From the NCBI GenBank assembly GCA_041319085.1, contig CP101033.1, positions 2,258,501 to 2,322,500 of the forward strand: DNA of 64,000 nt. The letters are read 5' to 3'. Shown piece after piece: positions 31,824 through 41,914 of the stretch. The position numbers and the translations under genes were made by a program. The stretch's first letter is position 1. Every line of letters begins with the position of its first letter. This DNA comes from Aeromonas veronii. Its GTDB lineage: Bacteria; Pseudomonadota; Gammaproteobacteria; Enterobacterales; Aeromonadaceae. Below the pieces are notes generated by a model that saw nothing but the letters and a program-made list of their open reading frames with translations, was not told the DNA's origin and made no database searches.

Positions 31824-34079
31824 ATGAATCGCCCCTCCTCAGGCCGCCCCCGTGTCCTGAGTCTGCCCTCTGGGCTACTGGCCCTGCTGGGCGGATTGCT
31901 GCTGCTGACCCTGTTATTGCCGCTGATCAATCCCGGCAGCTGGCTGGGCCGTGCCCAGCCGCTGGTGCTGGGTCCCGCCGACAATCCGCTGGCCACCCTA
32001 ACCCGCCACGCCCTGCTCTATAAAAGCGACAGCCGTGGCCTCTATCTGGTGGTGCGCAGCCAGTGGCAGTTGCGGGGGCCGTTGCAAGCGGGGGACAAGG
32101 TACGGGTGGAGCTGCTCAACGACAAGGGGGAGCGGATCGACCAGCTAAGTCAAGCGGTGGATAAACGTCAGGTGTGCCGCAATAACCGCTGCACCCTGGA
32201 TCTCAACAGCACCCTGCGCGCCCCGGACGATGCGCTGGCCAGCCGCTATCAGCTGCGCATCGGTCTGCTGCTCAAAGATCGCCCCGAGAGCGGCGATTTC
32301 AGCCAGATCCTGCAAACCCTGCCCGAGCAGGGCTTCAACCTCACTTATCTGGTGGTAAGCCTGACGCTGGTACTGGCCCTGAGCGCCGCCGTGCTCAAAA
32401 CGGTGCTGCCCAAGCTGCGCCGCAGCCTGCGCTGGCGGATCATCGGCAGCCTGCTGCTCGGCAACCTCACCTTCGTGCTGCTGCACGGCTTCGTGGTGTT
32501 CAAGCTGGGGGAGTTTCTGCTCTGGTCAGGCTTTCGGCCGGAGCACTACTATCTGGCCTGGGGCAGCATGGTGCTGGGCTGGAGTCTCTGTGCGCTGGCG
32601 GGTTTCAACCTCTATATGGGGCTGGTCTTTACGGCTCTTTCGGGAATAGGTCTGCTCGCCAACTTTATGAAGATCGCCATCTACGGCGTGCCACTCGGCG
32701 GAGATGATTTTGGCAACCTGCTGGCGCTGCTGCGGATCCTGCTCGATCAACATCCCATCCTGCCCATTTTCACCGTGTTACTGGCACTGTTTCTCTGCTG
32801 GCGCTTTGCCCTGTCACGCTGGGTGTTGCGCACTGCCGCCGCCACCGTTGCCTTCTTTGCGCTGTGCGTGTTTGCCACCCAGACCGGCAACAAGCTGCTG
32901 GGAGCCAACATTCGCTATGTGGACCGCGCGGTCAACTACCACAGGGACATCATCCGCTCCGGCCCCGGCCTCTATCTGTTCAATCTGGTGGACGAGATGC
33001 TGCAAAGCGGCAGCGTGTTTCGCTACCCCTTGCAGATCAACGAGCTGACCCCGCAGTTGAGCCACCCACCCCAAGGCATTGCGCCGCGCTGGGATCTGGT
33101 GATCGTGCTGCAATATGAGTCGCTCTGGCTCGACTGGAAGGGGCGGATCTGCGCACCGGCCCCCACCCTCTCCCTGCCCGCCAGCGTGCAGCAGTGGCAA
33201 AAGACCATCCACTCCCCCACCACCGGCGGCATGACGGTGCTGGCGGAGTTCGAGATGAACAGCGGCCTGCCGGTGGGCTTGCTCAAGCAGGGAGTGGTGC
33301 CCTACTACTACCTCTCGCAGCAGGTGCCGGGATTGGCCCAGAGCGCCAGACAGAGTGGCTACCAGACCCTGTTCGCCCACCCCTATGTGGAAAAATTCTG
33401 GGGCCGCGCCAAAGCGATCCCGGCGCTCGGCTATGAGGAGCGCTGGTTCGACACCCGCTTCACCACCCTTGAGCACAAGGGGCTCTATATCTCCGATGAT
33501 GCGCTGATCGACCACCTGCTCAAGCGCAGCGAGCAGGATAGCCAGCCGCTGTTTGCCTACGCGGTCACCATGCAGGGGCACGGCCCCTTCGATGGCCCAC
33601 GTTATCAGGGGCAGGAGCACAGCGGCGCCTGCCCGAACCAGAGCGAGAGCGACACCCAACTGCTCAACACCTACTACACCGGGGTGGTGGATGCCATGGC
33701 CTCGCTGGAGCGGCTGCTCAAGACCCTCGACCAGTCGGGCAAGCGCTATCTGGTGGTGGCCTTTGGCGATCACCAGCCGTTTTTGATGTCCGCCGGCAAG
33801 GGCATTCACGGTGACAAGCCGGCGCGCGATGCCACCTACCAGATCCCCATGATGGCTTTTGCCCGCACCGATGATCCCCTCAATCTGGCGACCCAGTTTG
33901 CCCCAGTGCGCCAGCTCTACCAGATGGGTCAAGCTACCCGCCAGCTGCTGGCCGGGGATATCACCCCCATCGAAGAGAAGCCCCTGCTCCATCCGGTACT
34001 GGGGGAAGAGAAGGGGTTCGATCCCTCCCCCCTGGTGCCGCAGATCCGTGCCAGCTTCCGGCCCGATGCCCTGCCCTGA
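31824..34079 (+). CDS. LTA-synthase-like membrane sulfatase (phosphoglycerol or phosphoethanolamine transferase type)
   Basis: A 751-aa protein. The N-terminus has a membrane helix (LLALLGGLLLLTLLLPLI), then a periplasmic stretch of about 130 residues with a short Cys pair, then four or five further helices (about residues 160-360). The C-terminal half is an alkaline-phosphatase-type domain, with the region TTGGMTVLAEFEMNSGLP at the expected nucleophile position and VVAFGDHQPF as a metal-binding motif. Members move phosphoglycerol or phosphoethanolamine onto envelope glycans. The exact acceptor is unknown. A GGATGAG ribosome-site-like stretch precedes the ATG. Confidence 0.75.
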   Translation: MNRPSSGRPRVLSLPSGLLALLGGLLLLTLLLPLINPGSWLGRAQPLVLGPADNPLATLTRHALLYKSDSRGLYLVVRSQWQLRGPLQAGDKVRVELLNDKGERIDQLSQAVDKRQVCRNNRCTLDLNSTLRAPDDALASRYQLRIGLLLKDRPESGDFSQILQTLPEQGFNLTYLVVSLTLVLALSAAVLKTVLPKLRRSLRWRIIGSLLLGNLTFVLLHGFVVFKLGEFLLWSGFRPEHYYLAWGSMVLGWSLCALAGFNLYMGLVFTALSGIGLLANFMKIAIYGVPLGGDDFGNLLALLRILLDQHPILPIFTVLLALFLCWRFALSRWVLRTAAATVAFFALCVFATQTGNKLLGANIRYVDRAVNYHRDIIRSGPGLYLFNLVDEMLQSGSVFRYPLQINELTPQLSHPPQGIAPRWDLVIVLQYESLWLDWKGRICAPAPTLSLPASVQQWQKTIHSPTTGGMTVLAEFEMNSGLPVGLLKQGVVPYYYLSQQVPGLAQSARQSGYQTLFAHPYVEKFWGRAKAIPALGYEERWFDTRFTTLEHKGLYISDDALIDHLLKRSEQDSQPLFAYAVTMQGHGPFDGPRYQGQEHSGACPNQSESDTQLLNTYYTGVVDAMASLERLLKTLDQSGKRYLVVAFGDHQPFLMSAGKGIHGDKPARDATYQIPMMAFARTDDPLNLATQFAPVRQLYQMGQATRQLLAGDITPIEEKPLLHPVLGEEKGFDPSPLVPQIRASFRPDALP

Positions 34080-34097
34080 CAATCCCATCCCCCAACA

Positions 34098-34131
34098 ACA
34101 GACAAGGCCGCATCAGCGGCCTTGTCTGTTT
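34098..34131. terminator. Terminator between the sulfatase and the S66 peptidase gene
   Basis: A 14-base perfect stem (ACAGACAAGGCCGC with its complement) has an ATCA loop, followed by TTTCCTT. It serves the plus-strand sulfatase gene and can also end the convergent S66 gene. Confidence 0.8.
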
Positions 34132-34142
34132 CCTTCGCTCCG

Positions 34143-35158
34143 TCAGGCGCTCTGCCACCAGGGCTCAAGCAGCGTTAGCTGCTGGCGGTCAAGATCCAGC
34201 TCCGCCTCGATGCCCAGCGGCAACGTCAGCATGGGGTGGGTATGGGCGCAGTCAAACTCCGCCAGAATGGGGAAGTTCGGCTCCCCCACCACCTCCAGCA
34301 GGATATCGAGGGGGCGCTTGCCGCTGCCCTGATCGTTGAACAGCTCGTGCTTGCCGAGGATAAGGGCGCCGATCCGATCAAACACCCCGCACAGCTTGAG
34401 ATGGGCGAAGGAGCGCTCCACCGTATCGGCAGATTTCAGGCTGTCCTCCAGCAACAGAATGTCGCCGCGCTCGATGGGCGGCATATAGGGGGAACCCCAG
34501 ATCCCCGCCATGGTATTGAGGTTGCCGCCTATCAGCCGCCCCGCTACCCGCCCTGAGCCCACCGAGATCAGCCGGTTGGGCTGGCACTGCTTGGCCCGGG
34601 TCTGATTTTCCCAATCGAGCCGTTCATCGCTCCACTTTGCCGGGGTGGGCAGCATGCAGGGGACGCCAGCCTCGTCGGCCAGCACAATCTGTAAAAAACT
34701 GGCGAGCGTCTCGTCCACCAGCGGCGGCAACTCGCCAAAGGAGGCCAACAGCGCTGGGCCATAAAAGGTGACCAAACCAGTATGGGCATGAATGCCGAGC
34801 AGCAGGGCCGTCACATCGGAGTAGCCGACGATGATCTTGGGATCGTGCTTGAGCGCAGCAAAATCGAGGTAAGGGAGCAGGGAGTTGGAGTTGCTGCCGC
34901 CAATCACCGACATGATGCTGCGCACCTCGGGTCGCGAATAAGGGCGTTGAGCTCCTCGGCCCGCGCGGCGATGGTGCCGGAGCGCCAGTGATCCTGCTGG
35001 CCGGTGAGGCTACCCGCCTTGAGCCGGAAGCCCTGCCCTTCAAGGAAGGCCTTTGCACGGGCAAAACGGGTGGGTGCCCAGGCGGTTGCCGCGCTGGAGG
35101 GGGAGAAAAAAGCGATGGTGTCGCCGCGCTTGAGTGGCGGGGCAAGGAGTCTCGTCAT
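34143..35158 (-). pseudogene. S66-family LD-carboxypeptidase (LdcA/MccF-like), frameshifted
   Basis: Two overlapping frames form one protein of about 338 aa. The N-terminal part (35158 to about 34930) has LKRGDTIAFFSPSS and ends RAEELNALIRDP. The C-terminal part resumes with RSIMSVIGGSNSNSLLPYLDF and carries the nucleophile serine in VGYSDVT, the glutamate in LLLEDS and the histidine in CAHTHPM. One G is missing in the GACCCGGAGGTG expected at about 34926-34932. Members cut the L,D bond in muropeptides or inactivate microcin C-like compounds; the GGSNSN signature leans to MccF. All catalytic residues survive, so a sequencing error must be considered. Confidence 0.8.
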
Positions 35159-35429
35159 CAGGCACACCTCCTGGGGCTCATCAAACCGTGAAAGCAGAGC
35201 CCTGCCTATCTCTTATCGCCCCTGTTGGCACAACGGCTGGCTCACCAGCGTTTAGAAATACAAAACGCTTGATTCATTATTAACAGATATTCTAAACAAA
35301 ACCGCGCTCCTAGAATGACCTCATTGCGATAGCCAGCCCCGGCAGGCAGCCAGAATGGTCGCCCGGGCAAGCCTGAAGCTTGCCGCCGACCGACACTCTT
35401 GCGACGCCGATTTCAATGAGGACCCCGTC

Positions 35430-36272
35430 ATGAATAGAACCGCATCCCCCACAGCTCTGGTTGTTGAAGGTGGCGCCATGCGCGGCATATTTGCCAGCGG
35501 CGTGCTGGATGCGTTTATCGAACGTGACTATCGCCCCTTCGACTTCGCCATCGGCGTCTCGGCCGGCGCGACCAACCTGTTGGCTTATCTCGCCAGCCAG
35601 CATGGCCGCAGCCACGACATCCTGACCGAGCTGGCCTGCACCCCGGAGTTTCTCGACCCGCTGCGCTTTGCCAAGGGGGGCAATCTGGTGGATATCCACT
35701 GGCTCTGGCACACCAGCTGCCGCAAATACCCCCTCGATATCCATAGCTATCGGGAGAGCGGCATCCCCTTCTATGCGGTGGTGACCAATGCCCTGACCGG
35801 CAAGGCGGAGTACATCCGGGTCAAACCGGAGAACATGGATGAGGTGCTGCCCGCCAGCTGCGCCATTCCCCTCGCCTCCCGCGAATATCCCGAGGTACAC
35901 GGGGTGCCGATGACAGATGGCGGCGTCGCCGACTCCATCCCGGTAATCGAGGCTTACCGCCGCGGCGCCCGCCAGATGACGGTGATCCTCTCCGAGCCGC
36001 TGGGCTACCGGCTCAAGCCGATGCCCTTCCCCTGGATGCTCCGTACCCTGCTCAAAACTCACCCAGCGCTGGCACAGGCGCTGGAGCAGCGGGATCGCAG
36101 CTACAACGAGGCGCTCGATTTCATCGCCAATCCGCCTGCTGATTGCCAGATGGAGGTGATCGCCCCGGCCGACTACTTCCCGGTGTCCCGTTTTACCCGC
36201 GATATCAACAAGCTGGAGATGGGATACGTGATGGGCAAGTGCGCCGGCTATCAGGCCGCCCTGCTCAATTGA
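35430..36272 (+). CDS. Patatin-like phospholipase (YjjU-like)
   Basis: A 280-aa patatin-domain protein. The oxyanion loop is EGGAMRGIFASGVLDAF, the nucleophile GVSAGA (Ser) and the catalytic Asp lies in DGGVADSIP. The start is the ATG at 35430; the frame extends upstream to 35355 without protein-like sequence. No signal peptide is visible. The domain hydrolyses acyl esters of lipids; the bacterial YjjU group has no firm role. It stands alone before the asr operon. Confidence 0.85.
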   Translation: MNRTASPTALVVEGGAMRGIFASGVLDAFIERDYRPFDFAIGVSAGATNLLAYLASQHGRSHDILTELACTPEFLDPLRFAKGGNLVDIHWLWHTSCRKYPLDIHSYRESGIPFYAVVTNALTGKAEYIRVKPENMDEVLPASCAIPLASREYPEVHGVPMTDGGVADSIPVIEAYRRGARQMTVILSEPLGYRLKPMPFPWMLRTLLKTHPALAQALEQRDRSYNEALDFIANPPADCQMEVIAPADYFPVSRFTRDINKLEMGYVMGKCAGYQAALLN

Positions 36273-36466
36273 TAACAGCTTTACAGGCATGACCCGACCT
36301 GCCGCGACGCACGCGCCGCCAACACAATAACAATCGGGTCAGTTGAACAAGATGAGTCGTAAACCGGACCGCGGGAAAGCTGTCCAGCTCTCCCGGCTAG
36401 TCAATACCGGGACAGACAGCCCCTTGCAATGCCAAGGCATGTCACCCCAAGACAAGGTGTTTATTT

Positions 36467-37525
36467 ATGTCGTTTCTTCTCACCCAGCCCGCGCTGGCGC
36501 AGCTATTCGAGCGGCTGCTACCCGATTACCGGATCATGGCCCCTGCGGCCGAATATCGGGGCGGTCGCTTCTCCGACACCGACAACGTCACCTACCACAG
36601 CATCCGCCATCCGGCCGATCTGGTGTGGCAGGAGAAGTCCCACTTCTCCCCGAAAGAGGTGGTGCTCCCCATCACCCAGACCCTGTTCCACTTCGACAAT
36701 CTGGAGCTGCGCGAATCGAAGGTGGAGGCCAAACCCACCCTGCTGTTCTTGCGCAGCTGCGATATCCACGCCCTGCGCCGGCTGGATCAGGTCTATCTCA
36801 AAAACGGCCAGAACAGCGACGTCTACTACGCCCGGCTGTGCAGCAAGCTCAAGCTGGTGCTGCTGGAGTGCCGCGAGAGCTTCGAGAACTGCTTCTGCGT
36901 CTCCATGGGCAGCAATGAAACCCGGGACTACGCCGCCGCCATTCGTCTGAGCGATGAGGGTGCCCGCATCGAGGTGAAGGATCCCGAACTGCTCGGCTAC
37001 TTTGCCGAACTGGGTGAATCCGACGACTTCACCCCGGAGTTTGTCCAGAGCAACCCGGTCAAGGTGCGCACCCCGGACAGCGTCTGTGACGCCCCCCAGC
37101 GGATCCGCCAGATCCTCACAGCCCATCCGGTCTGGGCCGAGTATGACAGCCGCTGCATCGGCTGCGGCCGCTGCACCACCTCCTGCCCGACCTGCAGCTG
37201 CTACAGCGTGCACGACCTCACCTATGCGGAGAACCCCAAGCAGGGTGAACGCCGTCGCCAGTGGGCCAGCTGCATGGTGGATGGCTTCAGCGACATGGCC
37301 GGTGGCCACGGTTTTCGCGCCAAACATGGCGAACGCCTGCGTTATCGCGCCCTGCACAAGGTCAACGACTACAAGGCCCGTCAGGGGGAGGAGCACATGT
37401 GCGTCGGCTGCGGCCGCTGCGACGATCGCTGCCCTCACTACATCTCCTTTAGCAACATCATCAACAAGATGACCGATGTGGTCGAACAGACCATCGCAGC
37501 CGACAACGCGCAGGGGGCGAACTGA
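36467..37525 (+). CDS. asrA: Anaerobic sulfite reductase subunit A
   Basis: AsrA of 352 aa (Salmonella AsrA 347) is the ferredoxin-like electron-transfer subunit. Two C-terminal 4Fe-4S motifs are visible: [14 protein letters not shown] and [16 protein letters not shown]. The N-terminal region carries the family's [19 protein letters not shown]. It starts an operon asrA-asrB-asrC; asrB begins one base after its stop. The enzyme reduces sulfite to sulfide with NADH when oxygen is absent. About 194 bases upstream contain no site I could support. Confidence 0.95.
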   Translation: MSFLLTQPALAQLFERLLPDYRIMAPAAEYRGGRFSDTDNVTYHSIRHPADLVWQEKSHFSPKEVVLPITQTLFHFDNLELRESKVEAKPTLLFLRSCDIHALRRLDQVYLKNGQNSDVYYARLCSKLKLVLLECRESFENCFCVSMGSNETRDYAAAIRLSDEGARIEVKDPELLGYFAELGESDDFTPEFVQSNPVKVRTPDSVCDAPQRIRQILTAHPVWAEYDSRCIGCGRCTTSCPTCSCYSVHDLTYAENPKQGERRRQWASCMVDGFSDMAGGHGFRAKHGERLRYRALHKVNDYKARQGEEHMCVGCGRCDDRCPHYISFSNIINKMTDVVEQTIAADNAQGAN

Positions 37526-37526
37526 T

Positions 37527-38366
37527 ATGTGCCAGTGCCAGCAAACCGCAACAGCAGAACCGCAGCAGGACGTGGTCGAAAACCGCCTGCTGCCCAAGGC
37601 CTACACCATTCTGGCCATCGAGCGCCACACCGAGCTGGAGTGGAACTTTCGGGTCTCCCGCGACTTTGATGTCCACTACGGCCAGTTTGTGGAGATCTCC
37701 CTGCCCACCATCGGCGAAGCGCCCATCTCGGTCTCCGACTATGGCGATGGCTATGTGGATCTGTTGATCCGCAAGGTCGGCAAGGTGACCGATGCGCTGT
37801 TTGCCCTCGATGTGGGCGACAAGGTGTGGATGCGCGGCGTCCACGGCAACGGCTATCCGCTGGAGACCTACCGCAACCAGCACCTCATCGTGGTGGCGGG
37901 CGGTACCGGCGTCGCGCCGGTCAAGGGGCTGCTGCGCCGCTTCAGCAAACATCCGGAAGAGGTGAAATCCCTCGACATGATCCTCGGCTTCAAGAACGAG
38001 CAGGCGGTGCTCTATCGCCACGAGATGCCGCTCTGGGCCGAGCAGCAGAACCTCATCGTCACCCTGGACGAGGGCAAGGAGAGCGAGCAGTTTCGCATCG
38101 GCCGGGTCACCGACTACATCGACCAGCTGGATCTCGCTGACAAGGAGGATATCCAGGTGATCGTGGTCGGCCCCCACATCATGATCCGCTTCGTGGTGCT
38201 CGCCTTCCTCGAGCGGGGCATCCCCAAGGATCGCATCTGGGTCGACTACGAACGCCGCATGGCCTGCGCCGTGGGCAAATGCGGCCACTGCCGGATGGGT
38301 GACACCTATATCTGCGCGGATGGACCGGTCTTTCGTTTTGACCAGGCCCAGCATCTGATCGACTAA
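37527..38366 (+). CDS. asrB: Anaerobic sulfite reductase subunit B
   Basis: AsrB of 279 aa (about 272 in Salmonella) is the flavin and NADH-binding subunit that feeds electrons to AsrA and AsrC. The FAD region includes [20 protein letters not shown], and the NAD region is [16 protein letters not shown]. The C-terminal cluster [17 protein letters not shown] binds a 2Fe-2S centre. ATG at 37527 is chosen because it sits directly after the asrA stop; the frame opens earlier within asrA. Confidence 0.95.
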   Translation: MCQCQQTATAEPQQDVVENRLLPKAYTILAIERHTELEWNFRVSRDFDVHYGQFVEISLPTIGEAPISVSDYGDGYVDLLIRKVGKVTDALFALDVGDKVWMRGVHGNGYPLETYRNQHLIVVAGGTGVAPVKGLLRRFSKHPEEVKSLDMILGFKNEQAVLYRHEMPLWAEQQNLIVTLDEGKESEQFRIGRVTDYIDQLDLADKEDIQVIVVGPHIMIRFVVLAFLERGIPKDRIWVDYERRMACAVGKCGHCRMGDTYICADGPVFRFDQAQHLID

Positions 38367-38377
38367 GGGAGAACACC

Positions 38378-39388
38378 ATGAGTCTCGATATCGACATCAT
38401 CAAGGCCCGCGCCAAGAACGAATACCGCCTCTCCAAGGTGCGCGGCGAAGCGATGATCAGCGTACGCATTCCCGGCGGGATCATGCCCGCCCACCTGCTG
38501 GCGGTGGCCCAGCAGATCGCCGAACAGTATGGCAACGGCCTGATCCACCTCACCACCCGCCAGAAGCTGGCGATGCCCGGCATCAAGTATCAGGACATGG
38601 ACAAGGTCAACGCCGCCCTCGAACCCTTTATCAAGGAGATCGAGGTGGAGACCTGCGGCATCGAGATAGAGGACACCACAGCCGGTTACCAGACCATCGG
38701 CGGGCGCAATATCGTCGCCTGTCAGGGCAACACCATCTGCCAGAAGGGCAATATCGACTGCACCGGGCTGGCCCAGCGGATGGAGAAACACCTCTACCCC
38801 AACCCCTATCACCTCAAGATGGTGATCGCCGGCTGTCCCAACGACTGCGCCAAGGCCAACATGGCCGACTTCGGCATCCTCGGCATCGCCAAAATCCACT
38901 TCAATGCCGAGCGTTGCATCGGCTGCGGCGCATGCGTCAAGGCATGTAGCCACCACGCAGTGGATTGCCTCACCATCAAGCATGGCAAGGCAGTCAAGGA
39001 GGAGAGCAAGTGCATCGGCTGTGGCGAGTGTGTGCTGGCCTGCCCGACCCTCGCCTGGCAGCGGGATCCCAAGCAGCTCTACATGGTCAAGCTGGGGGGC
39101 CGCACCAGCAAGAAGACTCCCCGTACTGGCAAGCTGTTTCTCAACTGGGTGACCGAAGAGGTGCTGCATGCGGTGATCAAGAACCTGTTCGAGTTCGAGG
39201 CCGAGATGCTGGATGGCAAGCCCATCTACCTGCACATGGGTCACCTTATCGACCGGGCCGGTTATCACAAGTTCAAGGAGCGGGTGCTGCGCGGCGTCAC
39301 CCTCAACCCGGAAGCCATGGTCGCTGACCGCATCTTCTGGGCCGAAGATCAGTACGTCGCCAACATGCACGTCAAAGCGGTGCAATAG
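38378..39388 (+). CDS. asrC: Anaerobic sulfite reductase subunit C (siroheme)
   Basis: AsrC of 336 aa (337 in Salmonella) holds the catalytic siroheme-4Fe4S centre. The siroheme/cluster cysteines lie in the region of CQGNTICQKGNIDC and AGCPNDCAKANMADFG. Two extra ferredoxin-type clusters follow, CIGCGACVKACSHH and CIGCGECVLACPT. It ends the asr operon. A strong terminator follows, and then cysG, whose product makes the siroheme needed here. Confidence 0.96.
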   Translation: MSLDIDIIKARAKNEYRLSKVRGEAMISVRIPGGIMPAHLLAVAQQIAEQYGNGLIHLTTRQKLAMPGIKYQDMDKVNAALEPFIKEIEVETCGIEIEDTTAGYQTIGGRNIVACQGNTICQKGNIDCTGLAQRMEKHLYPNPYHLKMVIAGCPNDCAKANMADFGILGIAKIHFNAERCIGCGACVKACSHHAVDCLTIKHGKAVKEESKCIGCGECVLACPTLAWQRDPKQLYMVKLGGRTSKKTPRTGKLFLNWVTEEVLHAVIKNLFEFEAEMLDGKPIYLHMGHLIDRAGYHKFKERVLRGVTLNPEAMVADRIFWAEDQYVANMHVKAVQ

Positions 39389-39402
39389 GAAAAACCTCGT
39401 TT

Positions 39403-39479
39403 GGGGAAGCGTGATCAAGTGGCCGACACCGGTGGGGATCTGTCGTTGGCCCGGGCGTAGATCACCCTTCCCCTTTTTT
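39403..39479 (+). terminator. Long-stem terminator after asrC
   Basis: GGGGAAGCGTGATC (39403-39416) pairs with GATCACCCTTCCCC (39460-39473), with one mismatch, and six T follow. The loop of 43 bases contains its own dyad (GGCCGACA with TGTCG...GGCC). It ends the asr transcript but could also shape readthrough into cysG. A second hairpin, GTCGGGGGATCTTTCCCCCGAC, follows at about 39486. Confidence 0.75.
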
Positions 39480-39585
39480 ATTCCCGTCGGGGGATCTTTC
39501 CCCCGACCATCCGGGGTGCGTCACGGCGCGCCCTGCTATCTCGCCCGGCGCGGCATTGCGAGCGGGCCAGCATCCGGAGCCTGTT

Positions 39586-40977
39586 ATGGACTTTCTCCCT
39601 CTCTTCTGTCAGCTGCAAAACAAGCCTGTGCTTATCGTCGGCGGCGGTGAGGTGGCGGTGCGCAAGGCGCGCCTGCTGCTCGATGCCAAGGCGAAGATCA
39701 CCATCAATGCCCCGCATCTGGAACCCCAACTGATGAGCTGGGCCGAGCAGGGTCGCCTGACCGTCTGCGCCGCCGACTTTCACCCCGAACTGCTCGATGG
39801 CAAGTGGCTGGTGATCGCCGCCACCAACCAACAAGAGGTCAACCTGCAGGTCTTTCATGAGGCGAACCTGCGCCAAATCTTCTGCAACGTGGTGGACTCT
39901 CCGGCCTACTGCTGCGCCATCATGCCCGCCATCATCGACCGCTCGCCGCTGATGGTGGCCATCTCCAGCGCAGGCGCGGCGCCGGTACTGAGCCGCCAGC
40001 TGCGGGAAAAACTTGAAGCGTTGCTGCCGCAACACCTCGGCCAACTCGCTACCCTGGCGGGCAAGCTGCGTGAGCGGGTCAAGGCCATTCCTGACAAACT
40101 GGCCCGCCGCCGTTTCTGGGAGCGGCTCTTTAGCCATGAGCGACTGGCATGCCAACTGGCCCGCGGCCAGCAGCAGGCCGCCGAGCAGAGTGTCAACAAG
40201 CTGCTGGACGAACCACAGCAAAGTCATGGCAGCGTCATCCTGGTCGGTGCGGGCCCAGGCGATGCGGGGCTGCTCACCCTGAGCGGTCTGCAGCAGTTGC
40301 AGCAGGCGGATGTGGTGGTCTATGACCGGCTGGTCTCGCAGGAGGTGTTGGCGCTTGTTCGCCGGGATGCCGAGCGGATCTTTGTTGGCAAGGAGGCGGG
40401 CCGCCACTGTGTGCCCCAGCAGGCGATCAACCAGCTGCTGCTGGAACAAGCGCAGCTGGGCAAACAGGTGGTGCGGCTCAAGGGGGGCGATCCCTTTATC
40501 TTTGGCAGGGGCGGCGAGGAGCTGGAAACCCTGGCCGAGGCGGGCATCCCCTTCTCGGTAGTGCCAGGCATTACGGCAGCCTCAGGCTGCGCTGCCTACA
40601 GCGGCATTCCCCTCACCCACCGTGATCACGCCCAGCGGGTGCAGTTCATCACCGGCCACGACAAGGAGGGCAATATCGCGCAGGAGTGGTCGGCGCTGGC
40701 CGCCCCCCGCCAGACCCTGGTCTTCTACATGGGGCTGGCCCATGCCGGCCGCATTCAAGACGAGCTGCAGACTCACGGCCTGTCCGGCCACACCCCGGTG
40801 GCGCTGGTGGAACAGGGTACCCGCCTGCAACAGCGGGTGGTGCGCGGCGAGCTGCAGCAGCTGGCGCAGCTGGCCACTCAGGTGGAGAGCCCGAGCCTGA
40901 TCATCATCGGCTCGGTCGTGACCCTGGCTGACAAACTGGACTGGTACGGCGAAGCCAATACCCTGGCCGGGGTGTAA
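39586..40977 (+). CDS. cysG: Siroheme synthase, trifunctional
   Basis: CysG of 463 aa (E. coli 457) converts uroporphyrinogen III to siroheme. The N-terminal half (about 1-205) is the precorrin-2 dehydrogenase/ferrochelatase, with the NAD motif [16 protein letters not shown]. The C-terminal half is the SAM-dependent uroporphyrinogen methyltransferase, with [30 protein letters not shown] and [10 protein letters not shown]. It directly follows asrABC, which encodes a siroheme enzyme. The start is the ATG at 39586; the frame opens 30 bases earlier. Confidence 0.96.
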   Translation: MDFLPLFCQLQNKPVLIVGGGEVAVRKARLLLDAKAKITINAPHLEPQLMSWAEQGRLTVCAADFHPELLDGKWLVIAATNQQEVNLQVFHEANLRQIFCNVVDSPAYCCAIMPAIIDRSPLMVAISSAGAAPVLSRQLREKLEALLPQHLGQLATLAGKLRERVKAIPDKLARRRFWERLFSHERLACQLARGQQQAAEQSVNKLLDEPQQSHGSVILVGAGPGDAGLLTLSGLQQLQQADVVVYDRLVSQEVLALVRRDAERIFVGKEAGRHCVPQQAINQLLLEQAQLGKQVVRLKGGDPFIFGRGGEELETLAEAGIPFSVVPGITAASGCAAYSGIPLTHRDHAQRVQFITGHDKEGNIAQEWSALAAPRQTLVFYMGLAHAGRIQDELQTHGLSGHTPVALVEQGTRLQQRVVRGELQQLAQLATQVESPSLIIIGSVVTLADKLDWYGEANTLAGV

Positions 40978-41009
40978 CCGCTCATAGCGCGCCCCTTCAG
41001 CAGACCAGT

Positions 41010-41046
41010 AAAAAAGCGACGCAGGCCATGGCCTGCGTCGCTTTTA
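41010..41046. terminator. Terminator between cysG and the exported protein gene
   Basis: The perfect palindrome GCGACGCAGGC-CAT-GGCCTGCGTCGC region lies between AAAAA on the left and CTTTTA on the right. It serves cysG on the plus strand and the convergent gene at 41066. Confidence 0.85.
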
Positions 41047-41065
41047 TCGCAATTGGCAAACGGAT

Positions 41066-41668
41066 TTATTCGAAGGAGATAGGACCGGTCGAGCCTGCGT
41101 CACTGTCCTGCCACTCGCTTTCACCGCGCACCCGCGGATCGCCCTGCAGGGTATAGAGGATCATCCCCTGACGGAACTGCAGCGCCCCATCGGTCCGCTT
41201 GGCTTTCACCTTCACGTCGTTGACCCACACCTGCTCCTTGCCATCCACTTGGATCACGGCAACGGTGGCACCAGACTCGCTATTCTTGGCAACCCACTTG
41301 CCCTGATAGGGAGAGTCGCCCTGTGCCATCGGCAGAGAGGTTGCCTTGCCTGCCGACCAGGATTGCACGGTGCAGATGCCATTGGCACGCTTGTCGTTCT
41401 TGATGGAATAATCGATGCTCGGCTCGCTGGTCGCGGAGTCGGAGGTAATACCAACGATGATCTTACCACTTTGTGCGGAGTAGGCATTCGGCGCGTCGGT
41501 CTTCAACGTAGCCTTCTTGCCATTGATGTAAACGCTCCCTCCCTGCGACTTGACCTGAATGTTCATCGGGCAACTGGCGGTAAAGTTAGGTACCGCTGCC
41601 GCCGCGCTACCCGCATAAACCGCGATGGCCAGAGTGATAATCGTCAATCGAGCTGATTTTTTGTTCAT
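41066..41668 (-). CDS. Exported protein of unknown function
   Basis: A 200-aa protein with a clear Sec signal peptide: MNKKS, a hydrophobic stretch LTIITLAIAVYAG and likely cleavage after SAAAA. The mature part of about 175 residues is rich in Ser, Gly, Lys and Val. It has two cysteines (SCPMNIQ and GICTVQ) that could form one disulfide in the periplasm, and no lipobox. The spacing of short strands suggests a beta-rich fold. I do not recognise the family. It is monocistronic, convergent with cysG. Confidence 0.7.
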   Translation of the reverse strand: MNKKSARLTIITLAIAVYAGSAAAAVPNFTASCPMNIQVKSQGGSVYINGKKATLKTDAPNAYSAQSGKIIVGITSDSATSEPSIDYSIKNDKRANGICTVQSWSAGKATSLPMAQGDSPYQGKWVAKNSESGATVAVIQVDGKEQVWVNDVKVKAKRTDGALQFRQGMILYTLQGDPRVRGESEWQDSDAGSTGPISFE

Positions 41669-41914
41669 CTTGATACGCCTTCAAGAAATTGTGGTTTACG
41701 CAAAATGGGTTCATCCGTGAAAAGCCATCGTCCTGATGACACCTAATCTAATCCGGCGACTCAGGGGGATCCAGTTAAAAAATAAAACCCGCGCCAACGG
41801 AAAACCGACAATGGGAATTATTCCTATCCCCGTAATCAGCAGATAAGTCTCGCCAAGGTGCACCACCAATACGCAAGATCCTAAACACAGTGTTAAACCT
41901 CAAGACCACAGCCC

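Noticed and set aside
39486..39507. Second hairpin before cysG as a riboswitch
   Set aside because: A strong stem, but no aptamer-like conserved core could be recognised; it is mentioned with the asrC terminator instead.
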